Positions 33,388 through 45,722 are shown, counted from the stretch's first letter. The stretch: 64,000 bases of DNA from Micractinium sp. NFX-FRZ (GCA_029339195.1 JAPTJF010000063.1:1-64000); one strand, 5' to 3'. The notes: a model not told the origin generated them from the sequence alone. Numbers and translations: made by a program.

Positions 33388-36300
33388 GGCTGTGTACCTG
33401 CAGTTGTGGGCTCCTCCCCCGCCAGCTGTCCCTGCAGGCGTCTCAGCAGAGGCACGTGCAGCAGGGGTTCGCCATGCGCGATGCTCAGCAAGTGCGCTGC
33501 CACTACCAGCGCCGACAGCCCTGGGCTGCCGCCGGGACTGCCTCCACTGATTGCCTCTGCCAGGGCAGCACTGATAGCTGTCCACAGGTTGGCCAGCACT
33601 TCAGCCAGCTGCTCCGGCCCAGCAGCCGCCTGCCTGCCAATGCCCTGGGGTGCTGGCACCCCTGCCTGCGGCTGCCCGCCCCGCTGCTGCCGCTGCTCCT
33701 GCTGCTGCTGCCACAGCGCCAGCTGCTCACCCACCAGCCGGCCCAGTCGGTCGAGCACCTTGTGACCACCGCTGCCGCCGCTGCCGCCGCCGGAGCCGTT
33801 GTCTGCCTGCGGGGCCAGCAGCAGTTGTGGGGCCCGACTTGCCAGCTCTTCCAGGCTGGCGCCCTCCAGCTGGCATTGCAGGCAGAGGCGGCGGTACCGC
33901 GCCACCGCATCTGCAGACAGAGGGAGAGGGTACGGCAGAGATGGGGAGGTGACGCGGTACATGTGTCAAAGAAGAGGCCAAAGACCGCACTTCCTGGTGT
34001 GCGGGTGCTGCTGCCATGCAGGTTTGTTGCAGCCGTTCCAGGAAGGCGGCTGCCTTTGGGTGGCACCCTGGCTGCCAGGCGGGTGCCGGGCTGCCAGCTG
34101 GCGGGCTGACCTGGCGAAAAGAGGCGCTTGAACTGCATGATTTCGTTGCTGCTCCCGGGCACCGCATCGTACAGGTACTGCAGAGGTACGGCAACACCGG
34201 GGGGAATCCAGTCAGCAAGGATTGGGTATACGGCGGGCAGGGTATGCGGCAGGCAGGGGTTTGGAGCAGCACCACTGGCAGTGCATTGTGTGGCGAGCCC
34301 ACAACCCGCTGTGAGGCCGCAAGCATTCATAGCATGAGGACCGGGAGGTGCATCGGGCAGGCGGGCAGGCGGTGTGCTGGCCAGGTGGCCTGCCAGGTGG
34401 GCGGTACTGCCAGGCTGGTGGTACTGCCTCACCTCCATGAACGCCGCCCGCTGGGCCACCACTTCCCCGTCAGATGAGGGCTCCAGCAGGGCCGGTGCCA
34501 GCATGTTCACCATCTCGAGGCGCGTGAACACCCCTCCCGCCTTGTCCGCCATTCTCGACAGCGTGTCGGCCCTCAGGCAGCCACGCCCCTCCTCCCACTC
34601 CTGCGCAGGCGAAGGCGTCACAGAGCATGCATGAGGGCAGGGGGAGCGGGAGGGGGCCACTTGTGCGCAATGGGAGGCAGAGCACTACTGGGTGTGTGCA
34701 GCATACTGGGGTGGGACAGGCGCGCAGCCACATCGCAGCACAGCATCGCAGTACGGTAGAGTGCAGTGTATGCACTTGACTTCAATCTACCAGGTACTAC
34801 CAGCTAAAGTGCCAGCCGCGCACCCTGAGCAGCGAAGCCGCAACCTGCCGCCCCTTCATCAGGTTGAACTGCGCCGAGTCCTGGCCTGCCGCCCCCGCAG
34901 CAGCAGCCGGCTGCTGCCCCGCCTGCTGCTGTGCCCGCTGTGCCTGCTGCTCCTCAGCCCTGAGCCGCGTCTTTGCGAGCTCCAAATACTCTCTGGCCGC
35001 CGCCTCCCCGCTGGCAGGCAGCACAGGCGCGCCACGCGTGCGCTCAACCAGCGCCAGCAGGGCATCCCTCTGGGCAGCCAGCCAGCAGGGCGGGTCTTCT
35101 GGGCACATGGGGATGAGTATCTGCTGCACCAGGAATTGCAGGTGCGGCAAGCTGTCGCCACCAAGAAGCGTGTCGGCCACCCAGGCAGAGTAGCGCTGCT
35201 CTGGGGCGGCCGGGGCGGCCGGTGCTTGCGGCAGCGGCTGGCCCCGCTGGTGCTGCTGCTGCTGCTGCGCTGCCTGCAGTGCCGCTGCTGCCTGCTGCCT
35301 GCCTGCGCCTGCGCTAGAAGATGCAGCGTTGCCTGGCGGCGGCAGCGCCAGACTCAGCTCTCGCTGCAGCAGCAGGACGCAGCGCAGGGGCGGCGCCGCG
35401 TGCTGTGCTAGCGCCGCCGCCGCCTGCTGGCGCGCCCACCGCTCCACACCGGTGCGCCTTGAGGCCGCCTCTCTGGGGCGCAGCGTGCCTGCTGCAGCCA
35501 GCAGCGCGGCCGCCCGTGGGGCAGCCAGGCGGCCGTCCCACACTGCTGCCTGAACCAGCTCGAGAAGCGTCTCTGAGGGCAGAGCCCCTGCAAAGGCGGC
35601 CATGGCAGCCGCCCAGGCAGTGGTGCCCGCCGCTGCCGCTGCCTCTGCTGCACCTGTGCGTGGGTGCTGGGGCGCAGCAGCACCGCTGTCGCCGCCAGCA
35701 GGGCCTGTTCGCAGGCAGTGCGCAAGTTCCGCCGACAGCCAGCTGCAGGCAAGGGCAGGGGGGGCACAGCTGTCAGGGAGCTTGAACGTTTGGACGTGGG
35801 TCATGGCTGCCGGGGTCATATCTAGCATGCCATCACTGCCAACAGCACCGGTGGCAGCACTAACACCACACTGTTTGGCGCAGCGGGGCGGGCGTGCCTG
35901 GTGGCGCGCTGGCGTGGGAAGACCTCCCGATCCACAACATCCACCACCGCCGCCAGCAGAGCAGCCGCGCTGCTGCTGCTGCCATCCCCGGTGCTGCTGC
36001 TGCCAGCTGGGTGCTGCGATGTAGCGGTCCATGCGCGGCGCAGCGCATGTAGCGCAGCATCCGCTGCCCGCTGCTGCCCCTGCCCTTGTGCCTGCTGGGC
36101 TGCAGCGCCCATCGCAGCGCCCCAGCCTCCGGCGGCGGCGCCGCTGCTGCTTGTGACGAGCATTTTGACTAGGGCGTTAAAGGCGTGTGCTGCTGCTGTG
36201 GCGGACATGGCGGGCAATGTGCCTGCGGTCCCGGCTGCATGAAGGTCTGCCACAGCGGCCGCAAGTGCCTCAGCCGGCACCGCTGCCAGCAGCTCGCCTG

Positions 36301-36598
36301 CCGGCACGACGCTGCGAGTCACCAGCTCGGCCAGTGCCATCCCAAAGGGTGCAGGTTGCCCGCTGGCGCCGGCTAATGCTGCCAGTGCTGCCGCCGGCAG
36401 AGGGCAGGCGGCGAGCAGGCGGCGCAGCGCGGCAGAGGTGGCCGCTCCTGTGCCGGCGGCGGCGCCCTCGCCCACTTGCTCCCAGCATTGCAACACCGCC
36501 ATCAGCGTTTCCCTGGGGCTGCTGCCCGCTGCCTGCGCAGCCAGGAGCCGCTGCTGGAGCTGGGGGTGCACGAGAGCCATCTGATCATGTGGCTGCAT
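31497..36598 (-). CDS. Large Ala/Gln-rich protein, possibly Mediator-tail like
   Basis: Not confidently recognised. Six exons: 36598-35865, 35742-34824, 34600-34433, 34177-34111, 33910-32615, 32419-31497; about 1,368 aa. Exons 2-6 join cleanly. The first donor (GTTAGT at 35864) was chosen because it fits the phase. The chain is mostly predicted helix with long Ala, Gln and Gly-Ser insertions, including a run of about 12 Gln (CTG repeat at 33349-33386) and two acidic clusters (EEEEEEEAA, DSEDEEEAA). Conserved-looking parts are FTRLEMVNMLAPALLEP, YLYDAVPGSSNEIMQFKRLF and VARYRRLCLQCQLEGASLEE. Length, helical character and Gln/acidic tracts are compatible with MED33/MED5, but no decisive motif is visible. 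It starts 205 bp from AsnRS, divergently. Confidence 0.7.
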
Positions 36599-36803
36599 AG
36601 TGGCCGTGGGCCATTGGGGCGGGCACTCCTCACTGCCCGATCAATCACGCATGAACAGATCGTCTCAAAGCCGCGTGCTGCGCTCCCTCCCATGCTGTGC
36701 GCCACCAGGTCGCCACCTTGCCGCACCACAATTCAGCCGGCCATCCGAGCTGCCCAGTGACACACATTCCCCGGCAGCTGCCCCGGCGTGCCCCAAGCCT
36801 CTC
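36599..36803. promoter_or_regulatory. Shared divergent promoter, large protein and AsnRS
   Basis: Start codons on opposite strands are 205 bp apart; if the internal Met at 36580 is used for the minus gene, the gap is 223 bp. No TATA box is obvious. Confidence 0.45.
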
Positions 36804-39800
36804 ATGCTGAGCTGCAGTCTGCTGGCCCTCCGCCCGCTGCTGCTCCCCACCGCTGCGCGCGCTGTTGCAGGCAGGTCATTGAGTGCCGCTGCAAGATTTG
36901 CACGGCCAGCCGCGCTCAGGAGTCAACGGGCTAGCGTCTGCGCCGCCAGCGGGGTCCCCAGCAGCAGCACCACTGAGGCGATGGCCACCAACGGCACGGG
37001 CGTGACCGCGGAGGAGGTGGAGGCGCTGCGCCAGCAGCTGGAGACGCTGCAGGTGCGGGAATGCGCCACCCACATGCGGGTTGGGACCGGGCGGCATGCG
37101 CCGCCTGCCGCCGTTTGCCGCCGCTGCCGCCTGCTCGTGCGCAGCTGCACTGCAGGGCAACCTGCCGACCCATCCATCCCGCCTAGCCCCCCCCCGCAGG
37201 CGTCACTGCGCAAGAAGGAGGCTGAGCTGGATCTGGTGGCTCCCTACAGCCGCTCCTATGGTCGCACCATGGTGGCTGCGGTGCTGGAGGGGGAGAGCCA
37301 GGGGCTGTCCCTCGTGGGGCGCACCATCCGTGTGGGCGGTTGGGTGAAGACCGGGCGCGAGGCGGGTGCTGGCGCATTCGCCTTCCTGGAGGTCAACGAC
37401 GGCAGCTGCTTCCAAAACATCCAGGTGGGTGCTGGGCTTGGAGGGGTGCCCAGGCACTGTCGCTGTGGTGGACCGAGCGGGTTGGGCATAAGGTGGCGTG
37501 GTTGCTGGGCAAGGAAGATGGATGCTGGTCCTGGTAGGGCAGAGAGGTGGCTGCAGAAGCAATACGAGCAGGGCTGGGGGAAGTACGTGCTGCCATGCGC
37601 TGCTGCGACACCTGGGTGCTGGCAAGCGGGCTGCTGTGAAATTGGGGCTTGGCGGGCAGGCAGGCGAGTGCTGGCATGGGGTGAGGGCAGGCACGCTGCG
37701 TGGCACAGCATGGCTTGGATGCACGGCAGTGCGTTCATCGACCCGGCAGCGCTGCCACATCACCGTGCCCTCCTGCAGCGCCTGTATGCTGTGCGTGCTG
37801 CGCCACCTCCGTGCAGATCATGGCTGACGGAGCGGTGGCACACTCATTCCCCTACCTCGTGCCTCACCCTCATGCTGTGCATGCTGTGCCCCCTCTGCAT
37901 TTCAACACCCGCAGATCATGGTAGACAAGGAGGTTGCCGAGGCTGTGGGCGGCCTCAAGTCTCTGACCCCCACCTCCACCTGCGTGCTGATTGAGGGTGT
38001 GCTGGCTCAGACGCCGGAGGGCACCAAGCAGAAGGTGCGAAAGGGGCCCTCTTTTGTCCGCTTGCTTTGAGTTCAAAGGGCCCGGTTGCAGCATGGCGAG
38101 GCACTGTGTGATCAAATGCACGGTGCCTACGGGCTTTGTACAAAGGTGTGTGTGTGCCAGGCAGGCGGATGGTCAGTGGTGCCGGCCTGCACCCCCCATC
38201 ACCTCATGCACGCGAAGGCGAGAGTGGTGATGAGCGGGGGCCCGCCCCTGCCTTGAAATCCTCCTCTAGTTAGCCTTCGCACAGCAACCGTTTCTCATTA
38301 AGGCAGCCGCCCCTGCGCCAGCTGGCGCACCCCCCTGTGGGGCGATCTGTGTCGGATGGTCACGACATCTCCCATTCCTCACCCTCCCATCCCAGGCATG
38401 GGGTGTGCATCACATTGCTGCTTGCCTGTCCTGCATGTGCATTAGCACTTGCGCTCCCTCCCTGCCGCTTCAACCATAGTAGACGCATCCCACGCGCGTG
38501 TCAAGCTGAAAGGCCACCCAGGTGGCGCCCACAAGCAGCACCGACCCCGCCAAATGCCACATTAAACCCAACATGCCCCCACCGCCCGCCCACCGCCACC
38601 ACACCACTGCCACAGGTGGAGCTGAAGGCCACCAAGGTGGTGCACGTGGGCAGCACCGACCCTGCAGAGTACCCGCTGGCCAAGAAGAAGCAGTCGTTTG
38701 AGTTCCTGCGCGAGAAGGCGCACCTGCGGCCGCGGTGAGGGCCATGCTTTGGTGTACTGCCATGCGCCGTTCCTGCTGTTTTTCGGGGCATGGCACATGA
38801 TGGAGGTCCTGCGCGATGAGGCGACAGATGACGGCCACGAGGCAGGGCCGGAACAGTGCTGGCAGTGGCATGCATGGGAGAGACTGTTGACCCGTGTCTG
38901 GGTAACCATAGCTGGGTAGCCATAGCTGCTTTCGAGCAGGCCCTGAACAGCACGCTGAACACCATGTCTGCAAGGGGTCGGGAATGTGACGGAAGGGGCC
39001 AGGAATGGGCCTGCCTGTGCTGATTCCTCGTCTCCTTGCCCTGCGCTGCCACGCCCCTGCAGCACCAACACCATTGGCGCCGTGGCCCGCATCCGCAACG
39101 CGCTGGCATATGCCACCCACCGCTTCTTCCAGGTGCAGTTCGCTTGTGCTCAGCGCGCACGCTGAGCCTGTGTGCTCAGTGGGTGTGAGCAGCGTTGCGT
39201 GTGTGAGCAGATTGTGTGACCAGCAGATTATGTGAGCGGCGTGTGTGAGAGCTGTTGTGAGCAGCAGGGGCAGGCTGGCAGCGTGCCGCATGCCTCAGCA
39301 TGCGCCTGGCAGGCTAGCTGCCTGCTTGCCGGCATGCCACCTGCAATGCACTCGCCGCCCTCGTGCCTCCTCCCCTCCCTCCCTAACAACCACAACCAAC
39401 CCCACAGGAGCGCGGCTTCCTGTATGTGCACGCTGCCCTCCTCCCCTCCCTACCAATGGTTTTCACCGTGCTTGTGCCTCCTTCCCTCCCTCCCTACCAA
39501 CAATGGCCCCCACAGGAGCGCGGCTTCCTGTATGTCCACACCCCCATCGTCACCGCAGCGGACTGCGAGGGCGCGGGAGAGATGTTCCAGGTGTGCTGCG
39601 CCTCGAGCGGCTGCTAGCTCCTGCTGTGTGGGAAGCATCAGGCATGGCTCCGCTGCGCTGCATGCAGGTGGTTGTGGCGCTTGTGGCAGGGCGCCAGGCA
39701 GCAAGGCCCGGCCACCCGCAGTTTCTCCCTCGCCGCCATGCCGGCCTTACCTCACATCCCCAGGCCACCACGCTTCTGAGCAAGGTGGACGAAAAGCCGG

Positions 39801-42800
39801 ACCAGGCAACCCTCCCTCCATCCCTCCCCAACACAACATCACTTTGCCCTTCCCACCCGCCCGCGCCCTGTGCCAGGTCACCACGCTGCTGAGCAAGGTG
39901 GACGAGGAGCCGGAGGAGGCGCCCCCCTCGCCCGAGGAGCTGGCCGCCCTGCAGGAGGCGGTGTCTGCCCAGGGCGGCGCGGTGAAGGAGGCCAAGGCGG
40001 CGGCGGCGGCGGACAAGGCGGACAAGGCGGCGGCGGCGCGCAGCAAGGAGGAGGTGGGCAAGCTGCTGAAGCTGAAGCAGGAGCTGGCAGACATGGAGGA
40101 GCGGTGAGTGGGCGTTGTTCTTGTTGTTTGGGCTTATGGTTTACTGTATTGAGTGGGGCGGGCAGGCAAGGAGGAGGTGGGGAAGCTGAAGCAGGACCTG
40201 GCCGACATGGAGGAGCGGTGAGCGCAAACGACATGGCTTCCTCATGTTCAATATGGATACTGAGGAGGAGGTGGGGACGCTGCCGAAGCTGAAACAGGTG
40301 CTGGCGGGCATGGGGGCAGGGCGAGGTTTTCAGGGGCTGTGGCCCAGCAGGCGCGTCGGCGCCCGCCCCGCCCCGGCCCCACCACACTCCCCATCCTCCC
40401 TCCTCCGGGCCCTCATGCCCACGCAGCGCACGCAACGCTGGCGGCATCCGTGCCCTGCCCCTGCCCCACCCAAACTTGCTCCTCCCCTCCCTCCCCCCGC
40501 TGTGCCCGCGCAGCGCGCGCAACGCGGGCGGCATCCCGCGCACCGCCGAGGGCAAGGTTGACTACAGCAAGGACTTCTTCTCCAAGCCCGCCTACCTCAC
40601 GGTGTCGGGGCAGCTCAACGGCGAGTACTACGCCTGCGCGCTGTCCAACATCTACACCTTTGGTGAGCCGGGCCGCCTTTCCGCCTGCCTTCCTGCGTGC
40701 ATGAGGGCTGCTCCCAAACATTTACACCTCTGGTCAGCTGGCTGCTTTCCTTCTTTCTTTGTTCCTGGCTGTCTTCCTGTGTGCCCGAGGGCTGCTCCGT
40801 TCTGCTGTGTGGCTGCGCTTAACATCCACACCTTTGGTGAGCCGGGCGACTGCCTGCCTGCCTTTCTTGCTGTGTGCGCCTTTGGTGAGCTGGCGGTTTT
40901 CCTTGTACACCTTTGGTGCGGCTTCCCGTGGCTCTTCCCGGTGTTGTGTCTGTGTGTGCAAGAGGGCTGCTGTCAGTGGTGTGTGGGGTTGGGTGGCGAG
41001 ATGCTGGGTGCCGCACGTGTGCTGACACACAGAGGAAGCCTGACAGCCGGGGCCGGAGTTTGGAAGGCCGGGGAGCGCCAGCCCGCCCGCCCAGAAGCGG
41101 TGGGCCCAAGCCGAGGGCGTGCTGTTTTCATGGGGGATGCAGGCCGGTGGGCTGACCTACCCTGTGTCCAAGCCTGCCCCCCTGTCCTCTTGCTGCAGGC
41201 CCCACCTTCCGTGCGGAGAACAGCCACACGGCGCGCCACCTGGCGGAGTTCTGGATGATTGAACCCGAGATGGCCTTCTGCGACCTCACCGGTGAGGTCG
41301 GGGGCGGTGGTGGGCAGGGGCCACACCCCCCCGGAGGGCTGGCTGGGCCTCGCCGGTGCGTGAGTGGCTGGGGACGGCACGCATCAAGTGGGAGACGGCG
41401 GCATGCTACCCTTCTGCCTCTATGTACCGTGCTACCACCCTACCCTTCTTAAGCACTCCTCCGCTGGGCGCACCCGCAGTGCATTTAGTGGAGGGCTGTG
41501 TGTGCCCACCGCTGCCGTTGAGGCAGTCGACTGCAACGCGTGTGTGCTGCGCCCCCTGTGCCCCTGTGCAGACGACATGCAGTGCGCGGAGGACTATGTG
41601 CGGTACTGCTGCCGCCACCTGCTGGACAACTGCCGCCCCGACCTCGAGTTCATCAACGGCATGATTGACAAGACTGCGATCGCGCGCCTGGAGCAGGTGA
41701 GGGCGGGTGCATTATGGGAGGTACAGGAGCGGTAGGGAGCTGCGTGCGGGCCGCCGGTGACGGAATGGTTGAGGCGCCCTTGGGCGTAGCGTGTATGTGT
41801 GCCGGTGTGTGTGCGGTTCTAAGGGCCCATAGATGTACACCTCCAACGCCATCCTGCCTTGGTCACCTGGCCCTCCCCTCCCTCTCCTCCTTGTGCAACG
41901 TTCCCCGTCTTCCTTGCCCAACCCTCCTCTCCTCTCCCCGCCCAGGTCGCCAACTCCTCCTTCAAGCGCGTGTCTTACACGGAGGCGATTGAGATCCTGG
42001 AGGGCGTGGTGGCCTCCGGCCAGAAGAAGTTTGAGTTCCCCGTCTCATGGGGCATCGACCTGCAGGTGGGTGGGCCGTGCTATTCGTTGCCCCTTGACGC
42101 AGGGACTGGGCAGGGCAAGTGCGTGTGTGGGCGGGCGAGGAGCAAGCACCGCCAGATGCGATGGCAAAACGTCGGCCTGCGGGTGTGCTTGGTAGTGTTT
42201 TGGAGTACTTTGGAGGCGGCTTGCAGCACTGCGCGTGACCCAGGGCCGACACATGTGTGCGGTCGGGCAGGCTAGCCGACCTAAGAGCCTCCACTCACCC
42301 ATCCCCCCTGGCTTTTGGTCTCCCCCTGACGGCCTGGCTTCCCACCTGCCCCCCCCCCTCCCTCCCCGGCAGAGCGAGCACGAGCGCTACCTGACTGAGG
42401 AGGTGTTCAGGCAGCCCATCATTGTGTACAACTACCCCAAGGAGATCAAGGTGGGGCGGTACTATGGTACTGGCCAGCTCACATGCGCGCCGAGCAGTGC
42501 GCGCATGGGCACTTGGCTGCATCACCCAAGAGAGCTGTTTTGGGGGTTGAGATCGCACTGCCACGTGGTGCAAGCACGCGGCCCCGCAGCCCCCGCGGTC
42601 CTCTTGTAAGTCTCTGCCTCCAGTGCTTGCGCGCACCAGCAACACGCACGCCCCTCCCCTTGCCTGTGTGCACGCCTCACCCGCCACACCGCACACACGC
42701 CGCCCACCCCCCCGCAGGCCTTCTACATGCGGCTGAACGACGACGGCAAGACGGTGGCGGCCATGGACGTGCTGGTGCCCAAGGTGGGTTTGTTGGGGAC

Positions 42801-44306
42801 GTTCCTACAATCACTTGCCTCGCTCTGTGGCAAGGAGTGGGGTGGTTAAGAGTGCAGTTAGAGATAGTGCTGGTGCCCAATGTGGGTTGGGGGAGGTGGC
42901 ACGCTTTGCTCTGCGGAAGGGGTGTAGGGGGTTATGAGGGAGGCTCGGTCCAATGCCTTGTTTAGGATTGGCGAGGGGCCGAGTGTTTGGGGTGGGGAGC
43001 ACGGCCCCTTGGCTGGGGCTGTGCTGGGGCCCACAGCAGTGCTTGCTGTTGCCACGAGGCAGGGGCGGTCCAGCGGCCGGGCCTAGTTTCCACTCCTCAA
43101 GCCTGCAACTCACGCAAGCCTGCATGTGCTGCTGCTGCTGCTTTGTGCCCCCGCAGGTGGGCGAGCTTGTGGGCGGGTCGCAGCGCGAGGACCGGATAGA
43201 CGTGCTGACGGAGCGCATCGAGGGTGAGTGGGCGGGCGGGCCGCGGTGCAGCCTTCAGCCTGCTCTCTACAATGTGCAGACGCCAAAGCTCAGGGTTGCT
43301 GGCAGTACATCCCCTGCCCCCCCCCGCACCTTCTTGTTCAGCCATGGGCATATGCCGCCGGGAATCCCTACTAGCACCCACACCCCTTGCGTCCACGCAC
43401 TGACACACAAGTGATCACACGCTACTGCCGCCCCGCTGCCCCGTCTGGTCGGCCTCGGGCGTGCCGCTGGGGGCCTCGCAGCTCTTGCACCTGCCCAACG
43501 TCACATCCACACACACTCAACTCACACACGCCTCGGGGCCCCCCTGCTCCACTTGTGTTCAGCCTCGGGCATGCCTCTGGAGGCCTACTCCGCCTACCTG
43601 GACCTCCGCAAATACGGCAGCGTGCCACACTCCGGTGAGCCAACGGCTGTGTGTGGTGGGGTGGGGTGGGGTGGGGGTCCCGCATTGCGTGGCGTGAAGC
43701 GTGAAGTTTTGGGCAGAAGTGGCATGCCAGCGTGCCCCGCTCTGGTGAAATGCCTGTCCTTTCTTCGCTGGTTCCCCTTCTTTTGCATACCTGCGTGCCA
43801 CTGTGTGCATGCCTGTGCCATCACGCGAAGGCGAGAGTGGTGGACGAGCGGGGGCCCGCCCCTGCCTTGAAATCCTCCTCTAGTTAGCCTTCGCACAGCA
43901 ACCGTTTCTCATTAAGGCAGCCGCCCCTGCGCCAGCTGGCGCACCCCCCTGTGGGGCGACCTGTGTCGGATGGTCACGACATCTCTCTATCACCCCAGCC
44001 CTCCCCTTCCACAAATTGGCATGCTGCACCGCATCCTCTGCTGACGCATCCCACCCTCGTTTCATACCACTTGCTTGATGCTAGCCAAAGCAGCCAGGGG
44101 GGCATGCCGCACCTCCCAGCTCCGCCCCGCCATCCCCCTGCACCCCATCACCACCCCTGACCTCTTCACCCCTGCACCTGTGCCTGCCTGCCTCCCACAC
44201 AGGCTTTGGCCTGGGCTTTGAGCGGCTCATCCTGTTTGCCACGGGTCTGGACAACATTCGGGAGGTCATCCCCTTCCCCCGCTGGCCCGGCAACGCCAAC
44301 TACTGA
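36804..44306 (+). CDS. NARS: Asparaginyl-tRNA synthetase, 16 exons
   Basis: Charges tRNA-Asn; class IIb synthetase. Phase-consistent exons: 36804-37052, 37200-37424, 37915-38034, 38616-38734, 39063-39132, 39516-39590, 39877-40103, 40514-40662, 41199-41291, 41572-41696, 41946-42065, 42373-42450, 42718-42783, 43157-43223, 43563-43634, 44203-44306; 652 aa. The N-terminus ([20 protein letters not shown]) looks like an organelle transit peptide. A second in-frame Met (MATNGTG, 36981) could give a cytosolic form. The anticodon-binding OB fold starts at [15 protein letters not shown]. Motif 2 is [20 protein letters not shown] and motif 3 is [20 protein letters not shown]. An Ala/Lys/Glu-rich insertion (exon 7) follows [16 protein letters not shown], as in plant enzymes. 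Introns 3 and 15 hold the H/ACA-like element, and many introns hold exon-edge echoes. Confidence 0.95.
38211..38370 (+). ncRNA. H/ACA snoRNA-like element, copy 1 (AsnRS intron 3)
   Basis: A 160-base element. Hairpin 1 is closed by GCGAAGGC/GCCTTCGC (38212-38280) with an inner GCGGG/CCCGC stem. ACAGCA (38281-38286) fits the H box ANANNA. Hairpin 2 has CGCCCC/GGGGCG and an inner GCGCCAGCTGGCGC. It ends with ACA at 38365-38367, exactly three bases before the end of homology. Both hairpins have unpaired side pockets like pseudouridylation guides. The target was not identified. Confidence 0.5.
39877..40312 (+). repeat. AsnRS exon-7 3' edge and two decayed copies
   Basis: The genuine exon end GAGGAGGTGGGCAAG to GACATGGAGGAGCG, then GTGAGT (about 40049-40110), is copied at about 40168-40226 (with its own GCGGTGAGCGC donor) and less well at 40261-40315 (GAGGAGGTGGGGACGCT to GCGGGCATGGGGG). 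Confidence 0.75.
40640..40925 (+). repeat. Array of five copies of the AsnRS exon-8 donor edge
   Basis: The genuine edge AACATCTACACCTTTG then GTGAGCCGGGC (about 40647-40673) recurs at about 40716 (AACATTTACACCTCTGGTC), 40819 (AACATCCACACCTTTGGTGA), 40877 (GCGCCTTTGGTGAGCTGG) and 40903 (TACACCTTTGGTGCGG), all within the next intron. Confidence 0.75.
43824..43984 (+). ncRNA. H/ACA snoRNA-like element, copy 2 (AsnRS intron 15)
   Basis: Nearly identical to copy 1 over its full length, although it sits in a different intron. Flanking sequence diverges immediately outside both ends. The closing stem GCGAAGGC/GCCTTCGC, H box ACAGCA, inner GCGCCAGCTGGCGC and ACA plus TCT end are all kept. Confidence 0.5.
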
Positions 44307-45722
44307 GCAAGCAGCCTGCAGGCTGCCCCAGCGGCTCGACTTCGGCAGCAGCCGCATCAGTGGCAGCAGCAGCATGAGGAAGAGGCAGCTTGCTTGCTTG
44401 CCTCCCGGGCCCAGGCAACGCCAGCTGATCACCCCGCCAGCAGCAGAGGCAGGCTGGCCGCCAACAACAGCAGCAGGTTGGCAGTCTCCATGCGCAAGGG
44501 CAGCAGCAAGACCGACGGTGGCACCAGCTCAGCGAGCGCCCCTTAATTCTGCTTGCCTGGCCGCTGCGCGTGGCTGGGCAGCGGTGGGCCTACCTTTTCC
44601 AGCTGACCACAGCCTGAGGCCTGCAGCCTCTCTCCCCTTCCCAGCACCTCGTTGGTTGTGTGCTGCAAACCACTGCGCCGGTGTCCCTTTCCTCCTGCCC
44701 AGCCCCGCTGATCGGCTCCCTTCTTGTCAGCCGGGCACTCATGTAAGCGTTTTGCAGGAGGCGAGTTAGGAACGTATGCTGCGGCTATCTGACAAGCATG
44801 CTTGCTTTGGCGTCTGGCTGGCCGTACCGCCGCTGCTGCATTCGGTACTGGTGCCTCTGGCTGCACAACCCCTGCCAAACAAGTGCATACTAGCCAGTGT
44901 CGAGGCCATCCTGTGTGCCTGCTGGCCAATGGAGTGCGCGTCACTGAATTGTGCAGGGAATGGATGCCTGCTGCAGCTGCAACACAACGGTACTTACATG
45001 TTTCAATGCAAGAGCAACGAGTCAAGGAACGGCTACAACAGCAGAGTGGTTCGGGAGGGGTCCCAGCGCAAGTGGGCGGAGAGGCAAAGCGTGTACACTT
45101 GTGGTTCAGTCAATCAGAGTGCCTGCGCAGCTCAATGCGGGTGGATGGGACTGAGGCAATGGTGCGTGGGTAGTATACAAGCAGAGGAAGGTGAACTGGG
45201 GGAGGCCGGCCAGGCGCGGTTCCACTTCGCAAGGCCCCGAGGGGCAATGAGGCTGCCGAGGCGCGTTGCAGGCCAGGGTGCCGGAAAACGCGCGTCGCAC
45301 ACAGCACCAAGCATGCGCAGCACGTGGCCAAGCCAGCAGCCGTGTTGCCGCAGGTTGCCTTCGGCTTCAGCTTGCTCAAACTGAACGGGCGTGCTGCTGC
45401 CAGGGCGTGCCGGTTGTGCCCCGCAGTGCACGGTGCTGCCGCAGCTGCAGCGCTTGAGGCCCTCAGGCGCTGCAGCGGTTCACCTGCAGGCCAGGGCAGA
45501 GGAAGGCAAGCCAGCAGTGAGGAAGGAGGTTAAACGCCATCCTCTTCCCCAGACACAACAAGGCTTGCGCATGCACCTGCGCTCTGTACGTACAATCTCA
45601 GCACACCGCCATGCACCTCACCCACCTGAGGTGACCCAACAACCATGCAACCCGCCCACCCACCCATGCAAATGCAAGGTTTTGCAAGCAAATAATACAA
45701 ACTAAATCATAATCGCCCCGCC
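44307..45722. other. AsnRS 3' flank, non-coding as far as visible
   Basis: Rich in CAGCAG repeats just after the AsnRS stop. The stretch 44770-45520 is conserved with 58205-58970 in copy B, but open frames are not conserved between copies, so it is probably UTR or intergenic. A CCTGCAG acceptor at about 45490 (minus) may begin a 3' UTR exon of the neighbouring minus-strand gene. Confidence 0.45.

Noticed and set aside
44776..45384. 202-codon + strand frame downstream of AsnRS
   Set aside because: The corresponding frame is broken in the duplicated copy (58214 onward), so it is not maintained.
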